From contig RCAB01000639.1 in NCBI GenBank assembly GCA_003640385.1, forward strand, positions 1-30,453: a stretch of 30,453 nt of DNA. Direction: 5' to 3'. Position 1 is the stretch's first letter. Each line of letters starts with the position of its first letter. Positions 22,228-30,453 of the stretch are shown in pieces. The position numbers were made by a program, and so were the translations under genes. The DNA is from Setaria digitata (lineage: Eukaryota; Nematoda; Chromadorea; Rhabditida; Setariidae). The notes beneath the pieces were generated by a model that saw only the letters and a program-made list of their open reading frames with translations, was not told the origin of the DNA and ran no database searches.

Positions 22228-25200
22228 ATGCAAGATGGTCGCTGCCTCCAACGGGACTTATCAGTGCCACGATGGATCAGAATATGGCTTAAGATCTCAA
22301 CAGTGATCTGTAGCCTGGATGTTATCTACACCATGCTTCGTCCGTACACCCTTCGGGGTAATACACTGGGATTCGTTTATGAATTATGTTCGTTTTATTA
22401 TGTAACCTTTTTCTCTTTTGTAAAATATTAATGTTACGGAGGAAGCTATCAGGGTCTTCCGGAAGATTCGCCATCCAACAATCAGTCTCTTTTCGAATAT
22501 TTTCTTGACTAGCGCATAAGGTATTTAAAACAAACACTGTTTTCTGACATACTGTCTAGTCGAAAATCGAATAATTTTGTTGTCCCTAAAAAAAAAAACA
22601 CATTTCCCCTTCCGAAAATTAGATTTTGGACCCATAAATTTTGCATTTTTAACTAGAAACTGATGGAGTCCTCCTTGGCACGAATGGTGGCTATACAATT
22701 AGCTTCTTTCTGCACTCTCTAATTTCATTCTAAATCCAGATAAATAAATTAAGTTTCCTTAAAGTTTACCGCTCTCTACAAATGATGCTTGCATGAAAAA
22801 TCAGAACTCGGAATTTTACTGGTTCTCTTCCTTTATTTGGTGTCATAACGATAAATAAGAAGGCATGAATTATTGGCTGAAATGTCTTCGCCGGTTTTCC
22901 ACCAAAATTGAGTGAGAGATTGAAATGCAAGCCCAAAACGACGGACAGGGAAATGTGGAAGTTCATTTGTGTTCTGCAGAAATTTTGCATGGCATCGAAC
23001 AGGTAGTAGTCCTGTCGTTTCTTTAACATCAACAGGATCATCTATTTTTGGACAACGATAGAGGGATAGTTATGCTGAATGTTTTTCCTCTGTATTTCGA
23101 AAAAGAAAGAATTTACGAGATCGTAATCTTAAACTGTCTGCTGCAGGGAATATCTATAGTGACGTTGATTTGAGATATGCAACAAGCGACGACGTTGTTA
23201 CAATGGCCACTGGACGCTTGATGCTTATCGAGATAGTCTTAAACATTGTTGCACTCTACCTAGTGAATATTATTTGTTCTGTTTGACAAATTGAATAATT
23301 TCAAATTCGAATCACATAAGTTTCTTACAAAAAATATTAAAAAAGATGGCATTTGGGTGTGTCTAAGACAGTCCAATAGCATTATTACTAAGTATTTTAA
23401 TAGTAGTTATTATTGCAGTAAGTATAGGTAAACTTTTTAATGTTTCTATCAGTAAGGTTTTTTAGCTAGTCGCAGAATTTTGAGGCAATAAGTTGACAAA
23501 ATCTGAAGAAAATGAGTTTTTATCTAAGCTTAATTAAACTTTAAAATAAAATTATTGAGAGAGAGCCAAATAACAAAAGCCGATTTTAGCTATATCCTAA
23601 TCACAAAGTATGAATCCCTGCCACTACAAAATTTTAAGATTCTTTATTTCAGATTTAATTTTTTTTATTGTTCTTTTTTAGCAAGGAATTTTTTTTCTAT
23701 AGTTAGAATTGCTGAATCAGAAATATTTTTTCTTCGTATCAAAAATGACGATAGAAGAATTAAAATGAGGGAGTGAAGTAAAATGCTGGATTTCAGAAGC
23801 GTCTATAAAACTAAATTCACCGTAAAAGCCCTGACTTTTCTTAGGGTTCACTAACTTATTTCTTGAAGTATCATTTTATCAATTTTATCAAGGAAGATTG
23901 GTCGTTTAATGTGGGTTTAGCTTTAATAATTTTGACCTCCATGACTCTCCTTAATTACAAATTTAGATCAGCATAGGAGAAGAATTATACATCGAGTACT
24001 AAAAATTTTTTTTTACTAGAAATTCATCCGAAAACATTTATAATTAATTATTCAGTACTTGCTTTTCTCACTTAATTTTCAGAATTAAGGTTTTAAGAAA
24101 GTCAATGTTTTTTAAAATTCAATTCAGTTAAATAAAAATTAATTTAAGTACCAATAAAGAAGTATCACTTATAGTGTCGGGATTATCCTCGTCACGCCAG
24201 CTTGACTGCTTTTCTCACAAGTGCGTTCGTTTTCTGGAAAACCCTTCTTTATATGACAATGTTTATCGCACCTCCACAAGGTGTGTTCTTTTCACATATT
24301 TGTGACATAATATTTATTCCGCTATTTTTCTTTAACTTTTAAATCCTTTTCGTCCATTATTTATTTTCATGCAGCATTAAATTGATGACAGCTTCCGATG
24401 TCAATCAGACACCTATGTTGCCTGCATCAGTACTTAAAGTGTGGACTACTCCTTACCTCTTACCTTAACAAATGTCTTATCAGTGCTTGAAGCGCCAAAT
24501 AACTAAACGTTTTTTGATAACTAACAAGAAAATAAGAATAATTTTCATTTTTAACATTTATTTCTGAATGCAGAATTCTCTGCTGACAAATTTGCTAATT
24601 ATTCAGATCATCTATAACTTACGATGCTAAGATTCCCTTAAATTTTTCCACTTTCGGAGCTAAAAGTTTCAATGGAAATGCTTCCTCAGGCTAGTTTCAC
24701 TTGGAATTTTAAAATTTTAAAGATTTCTTTTGCACCTGGATCTCTTATAACTTTGCAAATAAAATAAAATTTTAAAAAAGGCTTTTACAAAGACTCGCAT
24801 AATTCGGCATCTGTTTTCAGATTTATTTTTTAATTCAGCTGATCATGATTTCCTTGATTTACGAACTGTTTGCTTGTTGCATTTAGTTAACAATCTTACC
24901 ATCTCTACAGAACATTTCAAGAAATATGAGCTGGAGGTGTGAGAAAGTCGGATGTTTCAGAGCTTTTTTCCTGCAAATTAGTTGAAAAGTAGTTGAAAAA
25001 ATTAGTTGCAAACTAAATCACAGGTAACCTAATTAATGAATGAAACGAAATATTTTAATAGTTATAATTCAGATGAACAGTTTATGCTTCGTTCTCTTCC
25101 TTCTTCAGCCTTGCTTAAGTTGGGCACATTTTAATAATGTTGAGTAAAATAATGATTTCAAAATCAAAAACCAAAATCTAATCAATAATTAATGCAACAA

Positions 25201-25745
25201 AATATGAGTTCTGTCGAATTCCTTTTACTTTTCTCCTTATCTTTTTTAAATATCATTAAATTCTGTCTTTAGTAATAAAATTTAATAATAATTTGTATTA
25301 AATTTTCCTTTTGATGATAAAATTTAATAATGATTTGTAATAAAACATAGATTACAAAAAAATAATCAATAGCGGAACTATTTTACATAACAATCTGATA
25401 ATTTTTGCATTTTACTAAGAAATATTTGAATTTTCTAATTTCCAGCTTTTTTAAAGCTATTCAAAAAAATTTTTCTTACTGCTTCCTATTGCTAGGCATG
25501 CTGAGAAATGTTCACATGTTTTCATTTGTTCAATTCTTAAAAAATTTTAAGCAATTAATCTATTAATTTTTCGTTTCTCTTTTAATTTCTAATTTTTAGG
25601 ATCAATTAATTATTTGGCTGATTCAGCAAACATTTGGAAGCGTCTCTTCATTTTCTGGATTCCAGATTTGGTGTGGTGCTTTGTTCCACTTGCTGTTATG
25701 GTATATTTATGGAATAAATTAGTCGATCCAAATACATATCCATAG
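22228..25745 (+). CDS. EXPERA-like (emopamil-binding/TM6SF-type) four-helix membrane protein
   Basis: Four exons join in phase: 22228-22357, 23147-23262, 24175-24280 and 25600-25745, giving 498 nt and 165 aa with TAG at 25743. Four hydrophobic helices are clear: about residues 16-36 (WIRIWLKISTVICSLDVIYT), 60-82 (VVTMATGRLMLIEIVLNIVA), 92-114 (SAFVFWKTLLYMTMFIAP) and 130-155 (FIFWIPDLVWCFVPLAVMV). LRP after helix 1, YSDVDLRYA before helix 2, Glu72 within helix 2, WKTLLY in helix 3 and the aromatic-rich helix 4 fit the EXPERA layout shared by sterol isomerase EBP, TMEM97 and TM6SF; fungal EBP-like proteins, as I recall them, are the nearest match. Those proteins sit in the ER membrane. Which ligand or reaction applies is not shown. 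Introns are 789, 912 and 1319 nt. A missing small exon between exons 1 and 2 is possible because the first loop is short. Confidence 0.78.
25275..25342 (+). repeat. Imperfect 26-nt direct repeat in an intron
   Basis: Bases 25275-25300 and 25317-25342 share 24 of 26 positions (ATAAAATTTAATAA, then TTTGTA), separated by 16 bases. They lie in the last intron of the EXPERA-like gene. This is probably a local duplication of AT-rich sequence. Confidence 0.6.
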
Positions 25746-25948
25746 TTGTTTCATTGAATCCTGAAATTTAAACTCTTTGAATGCAATGACTATTCCTTAT
25801 TATCTCACTCCAGCGAAGTTTATCTAATAGCATTTTTTTCTTTTTTTGAAGTGCTGTTAACTTATAATGGATGAATCAATTGTTGAATTTTTCATGAAAT
25901 AATTAAAATATTTAACAGTTAGAACTGATTACCACATGTCAAAATTAT

Positions 25949-25954
25949 AATAAA
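25949..25954 (+). terminator. Candidate poly(A) signal of the EXPERA-like gene
   Basis: AATAAA stands 204 bases after the TAG stop. The distance is typical of a nematode 3' UTR. It is only one hexamer in AT-rich DNA, so confidence is moderate. Confidence 0.4.
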
Positions 25955-28230
25955 TTGTCGTTAATATTATGATAACCTAACTCTAATTTGGCTTATTATA
26001 CTTACATCTTCCAGTTTTGACTTTGTATGACCCATGCATACTTGTGTCACCAGTTATTTCAGTCTTAGTGAAGGACTTTATGAAGATGTGTTCCTCAATG
26101 AATTGTACAATATCAATACAAGCATCAGTTGGCCTTTCTGGCGAAACATGAAAATATTTTGTGTTGTTTGGAAGGCTTCTTTTCCCCGTTTATTTTTCCT
26201 TTTCGTAAATTACTTTCCTGTTTCTCATCTGTTCTCAACATGAAACAATTAGGAAACTACTCCGACATTGTGCTCACTGTTTTGGCTTCGACACTTGTGG
26301 TGGTGATAGACAAATGCTGCAATTCACCGATTTTCATCAAAGCAGTGATCATTTTGCGGTGTATTAGTATTTCGGTGTAATTAACAGTTGTTCACACTAA
26401 ACTGTCCTGTTTCTGTTGAGTAAATTTCTAATTTATCATAAATCCCACTCGATATTATTGGTCAAACAGTTTATCTCTCAACATCGATTCCACTGGTATA
26501 TTCCATTATAGTAAGGTTCATTGCATAGGAAACACTAACAATATATAACCTTGTCAACGAACTGTCAAACACCTCCATAACGAATAAAGTTGTAATTTGC
26601 CACGAAGAATCCACAAATCAATCAACGAATTCGTAGTTTCCGGCATTCTCCAGAAGATTTGTAAAATATTAATGTTCACGCTAAATAAACTAATGCAGTT
26701 CAAAAGAACCGATATTAGTTGCTACTGTCATCTAATTTGTCATAATGCGCTCCTACAATGTTGCAGTTTTTGGGGATCATATCGTCGCCAAGCGCTTAAC
26801 TATCTTGTCTTTTCATTGCTTTCGAATTGATTTAAATCAAAGAGCAAAGATGTTCACTTTGTTTAACTCATTACCTGCTTAAGTGATCCAAATTATAAGG
26901 TTCATCTGTTGATTTTATTGATAATACTTTTTTTTCTGTTCATCTCACTTCCGCCTTCTACCAGCGACAGAAAATTATTAATGAACCTTATTTGCTCAGA
27001 CCTAAAAAGTTCGATATTCTGTATGGCAAGTTTTTTAACCGTCGCTGCTCACTTGATTATTATGGAACTTTCGTCATTCCGATTTAATTAAATCTGAATA
27101 CTAACCCAAATAACTCAAATTCTCATTTACGTCTCCTTTATCAGTCACAATAGAATTAAAAAAGAAATCAGTTAATACGCAGCGAGCTTCATAGATCGGT
27201 ATCAAGAGCACTTAAAATAAATTTGATAAATTATGTATTAGCTTTGATATTGCCAAAACCGCTACAATAATCGGGACTTCTTATGCATTAATCTGACCTA
27301 TCCAGTGTAGAGCTAAGTTACAGATGGAATTGCTGAATTTTTTTTCTTAGCTATGAATAAAATAGAAGTGGGAAAATAAGAATCATAAACAGTAAAATGG
27401 GTATATGTAGAACTAAATGTTCAGTCACCTAGTTTTCGTGATGCAAAGTGATAATGCTGCATCGAGTGTGACAATAAGTTTCATTTGATAACTGCCAAAT
27501 TTCGAATCCGGAAAGCAGGTCTCCTCGTCAAGTAATAGTCAACCGCTTCTACTGTAGAATTCCGAATTATTCGCTCATCCTGTAATCCTCAAGGAATATA
27601 AATTTTGATCATTTGGCAGTCGTAATAATGCAAACTCCCACAGTCTTACAACTATACGAAATTAATAAATAAGTTTATAATTTGTTGCAGCTTTGCTGAA
27701 TTTTCTCGTTATATCGTAGATAACAATAATTATGCTTACGTGGGGAGCTATCGCTAAAATTTTTGTATAAAGAAATGCTGCAAAAAAGCATGTAGAATTC
27801 AGGGGTCGGGAATTTAAAACAGTGAGACACTTTCTGCCACTGTTGACTAGTGATTCTTGGTTGCCAGAAGAAAAAATAAGAATCTCTGAATTAAAAAGGA
27901 ATTCGTTGAATACTTCCATTGGTCCTTGTCATTCCTAACAAGGTCATCAAAGAGAGATTAATTTTCCACTGAAACCGACGACGTATTTCTAGTATTGAGA
28001 AGTTCCTACAATCGATCTTTTCAATTGCAACAATGAGCAGGCAAAATTATTGAATGGTTTTGCTTTGTATTCGAGTACTCCAGAAAGAGTAAAGCTGCAG
28101 ATTGTTAAGCAGAAAAAATGTTATGCAAATCAAAATAGAAGCAGAAACTGAGAAATGATGTAAGAAATTATTGGTTGATCTTTTAGCGATTGTATTTTAA
28201 ATTTCAACTGCTATCTTTTTGCAGTACTGA

Positions 28231-28355
28231 AGTGATTTCGGAAGCCTTATCTTATCAGTTTTTTATATTTATAATAGGATTATGGAGGCATTNAGTGATT
28301 TCGGAAGCCTTATCTTATCAGTTTTTTATATTTATAATAGGATTATGGAGGCATT
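28231..28355. repeat. 62-nt direct duplication around an N (assembly artefact)
   Basis: Bases 28231-28292 and 28294-28355 are identical for 62 nt, separated only by an N at 28293. As at 12085, this is the mark of two overlapping contig ends joined without merging. The open frame running through it contains an undefined residue and repeats itself, so it is not a gene. Confidence 0.9.
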
Positions 28356-28777
28356 TGAATTTACCTAATAATTTAAGATGAACAAAACTTCTTGCTGTCT
28401 ACTTAACAGCTCAAAATTAACATCAGAAAAAGTTTCTTATCTCAGGTAGCAATAATATAAATTAAACGAAAGAGGTATTTGCTCATCATAAAGCTGTGCT
28501 CTGGCATGTAATAATGTCTTGGAAGCTGTTTGAATTTAGTAATAACTATAGTTATCTAGGCTCATTTATCTTGGTTTTGGTTTTGGCTAGGAATAATTTG
28601 TAGCAACTGACAAAGCGTGAAGAAATGAAATAAGAGGAAAGTGGCAATGCGAAACATCAGCGTTTTTGTACTCTCATGAGCACAGTTTTAAAGCAAATGC
28701 ACAACTATCTTTGAATATGATATTATTCAATAAATATGTTGCTTTTCTCTCTCAGCTCAGCTTTTGAAGTTTTAAAA

Positions 28778-28821
28778 GTACATTAATTAACATCTTAATG
28801 TACATTAATTAACATCTTAAT
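28778..28821. repeat. Perfect tandem duplication of 22 nt
   Basis: The unit GTACATTAATTAACATC plus TTAAT occurs twice head to tail, at 28778-28799 and 28800-28821, with no mismatch. It lies about 30 bases beyond the stop codon of the minus-strand gene model. With no N between the copies it may be a true recent duplication. Confidence 0.8.
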
Positions 28822-28850
28822 CAAATGATTAATTTATTTGAAGAAAACGT

Positions 28851-30278
28851 CTAGTAAAAGAAAACAGTAAACAACTTTCCATGAAACCATTTGTAAAGGC
28901 TTGAATTCCATCCAACGAATGTGCTAAATTGAACTTCCTTTTTATCCTTCCTAAACATATATATTTTCGAATAAATGACTTAATATGTAGCCAGAAACGA
29001 TCATGACAACAGTATGTGCCTAATTTGTAGAAAGAATAAAACACCGAAAAAACTGAAAGGGTAAAAAAAAACTGCTTAATATAAGTACTTTTCAGGATTT
29101 GTGCGTTTATAGGACGAGAGGGAAAGGATCAGTTGTTTACGTCTGTGCATTAATGTTTGATGTAATAACTTTAGTTTATGTCTTTTTTTCTCAGCAAAAT
29201 AGACTTTTGAACCCTTTGATTTCAAACTGTTTGAAATGACAAACTTTCATAATTTTGAAGCTTTTGAATAATTCTTACCGCCTAAAGTATTGACAATCAA
29301 TCTCCTCAACCTGTGCTTCACCCTCGGCCAGGTTGTTCGTCCTTTTACTTTCTACCTTGCTCAGAAGGACTTTCGGGCTAGTAAGAAGTATTAATTCATT
29401 TCCACTGAAAGGCACTGTAGGATACAGACTGAAGTCAGTGGTAAGGTGCGAATCAAATGAGTTTTTCGATCAGTCTACCATTTAGTTTATGGAAGGAATT
29501 TTCAATGTTATATTGAACAGAGCAAAGTGTAGCCACCTGTTCATAAGGTCGATTGTCTTCACATGCTTCTCTTCATCGGTCATTGTTTCTCGAGAAAATT
29601 ATTTCAAAATGGCCTCTACACTCAGTTGAAAACTTTGCCCTTCCATTACAGTTAGTTCAAGGAAGGTTTCTGGTCCCATAATTTCGATTGCAAAAATATT
29701 GTGAAAAGGGTTGAAATTTGTATAATTATATGCTGAAGTCAAAAAGTGTGCTGCTGGGTGACTAAAAGAAATCAAAACTTCGATAGATAGTATTTTTTTA
29801 CTTTTAATATTATAGACTTTATCGTATTGTAAGTTTTTATTTTTCTTTTGGCCTCTACAGAATTGGATTTCCTTTTTGCTGTACCGATAAATTACTTTTA
29901 AGTTTAGTTTTAAAGTGATCAAATGAACGAAATCAAAAAATTTAAAAAAACATGGGAATTTCAGGGAAAAACAAGAGTTACATAAAAGAAATAGTGAAAA
30001 AAGAAATGAAGAAAAAAATAAAGTAAAATCAAAAGTTAAATGAAGAGAAAAAATTGAAAATATCAAATAGAAAAATCTCAAATGATTTTTCGCACTTTTT
30101 TCTTCTCTCTACCTGTTGTCTTCATCTTGCATATAATATTCAAGATTTGCACCGTATTCTCCAGTGGAGGTACAAAGTAATTCTACTGGAAGAATGGAGA
30201 TAACTTAACTGTGTTATGCATTCGACAAAACTTACCGTCAAGATTTCTTGTTGCATTCATTTCATTGTTGGAGTCCAT
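28851..30278 (-). CDS. Unrecognised minus-strand gene, five phase-matched exons
   Basis: Exons, 5' to 3' on the minus strand: 30278-30236 (from an ATG, MDSNNEMNATRNLD, strong donor GTAAGT), 30185-30113 (ELLCTSTGEYGANLEYYMQD), 29761-29537 (SAYNYTNFNPFHNIFAIEIM, then GPETFLEL), 29428-29279 (VPFSGNELILLTSPKVLLSK, VEEIDCQYFRR, donor GTAAGA) and 28950-28851 (EVQFSTFVGWNSSLYKWFHG, stop TAG). All four junctions agree in phase. The third exon contains TAA at 29601-29599; removing a 45-nt intron (29633-29589) would bypass it and give about 181 aa. If the stop is real, the product is 92 aa. The frame is also open upstream of the ATG to about 30304, so earlier exons may lie off-window. I see no signal peptide or membrane helix and do not recognise the family. 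The last exon is the least certain. Confidence 0.5.
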
Positions 30279-30453
30279 TTCGTCGAGGTTTAAACCGTCG
30301 AGTCTAAACCTAATTTTCTAATTTTCCCTATCATTTCGCTTCAGTCTCGTTCGACTGCAAATGTTGACAGAAATCATTTCTTCTTTCTTGATTCTTGATT
30401 TTAGACAGACCATCGAAGTCTAAGATATATTAATTAATTAGTGCAAAAACCCA
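30279..30453. other. Right edge, probable 5' side of the minus-strand gene
   Basis: On the minus strand the frame of the first exon stays open to about 30304, where GTTTAG or AAATTAG could act as acceptor. The rest is AT-rich and I see no further exon that I can support. It could be a promoter, a 5' UTR or an intron. Confidence 0.35.

Larger units (their letters stand above)
25746..28850. other. Intergenic region between convergent genes, no gene seen
   Basis: These 3.1 kb separate the plus-strand EXPERA-like gene from the minus-strand gene. Short open frames occur on both strands (for example 26129-26380 and 27662-27919), but they have AT-driven composition, no recognisable domain and no phase-matched partner exon. 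Two local duplications near the right side are listed separately. Confidence 0.55.

Noticed and set aside
22322..22537. Minus-strand open frame in the first intron of the EXPERA-like gene
   Set aside because: Some residues look protein-like, but it overlaps exon 1 on the opposite strand and I found no phase-matched partner exon.
22766..23041. Minus-strand open frame of 91 codons
   Set aside because: No recognisable motif and no splice partners; it lies within an intron of the plus-strand gene.
28190..28381. Plus-strand open frame containing an undefined residue
   Set aside because: It is the same sequence read twice across the N at 28293, an assembly artefact.
29762..30081. Upper two thirds of the 160-codon minus-strand open frame (MRFFYLIFSIFSLH and on)
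   Set aside because: It is very Phe/Lys rich from AT-rich sequence and lies in the intron between the second and third exons of the minus-strand model; only the part below 29761 is kept.

Overview
The window reads as nuclear DNA of a nematode. It is AT-rich, with spliced genes, and its largest gene follows Caenorhabditis UNC-104 almost residue for residue. The AT richness and intron sizes of roughly 100 to 900 bases would suit a parasitic (spirurid or filarial-like) worm, but that placement is inference. Two single-N positions, each flanked by an identical duplicated sequence, show that this is a draft short-read scaffold.

Layout. Bases 213-10389 (+) hold 28 exons of unc-104 (kinesin-3, KIF1A type), from switch II of the motor domain to the end of the C-terminal PH domain. 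I joined every exon by phase and obtained an open frame of 1362 codons plus a stop; the start of the gene lies to the left of the window. Bases 10390-17315 are mostly non-coding, with two trinucleotide arrays, one tRNA-Pro(UGG) gene, one fold-back element and one assembly duplication. Bases 17316-20509 (+) carry a BTB-domain gene with a Cys/His zinc-binding tail (about 260 aa, six exons in my model). Bases 22228-25745 (+) carry a four-exon gene for a 165-aa, four-helix membrane protein resembling the EXPERA (emopamil-binding/TM6SF-like) fold. Bases 25746-28850 show no gene I can support. Bases 28851-30278 (-) carry a phase-consistent set of five exons of an unrecognised protein, which may continue past the right edge.

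The genes show no operon-like spacing and no shared pathway. UNC-104 moves synaptic vesicle precursors. The BTB protein would be an adaptor, possibly for a CUL3 ligase. The EXPERA-like protein would sit in the ER membrane.

Points most worth a second look: a pair of related, phase-equivalent exons in the unc-104 stalk; a GC-AG intron directly after its FHA domain; a candidate early 3' terminal exon that would give a motor without its PH domain; a tRNA-Pro in which the near-universal G53:C61 pair is replaced by T:A; the EXPERA-like gene, which can only be seen by joining short exons across introns of up to 1.3 kb; and the minus-strand gene, whose reading frame crosses a stop codon that a 45-base intron would remove.
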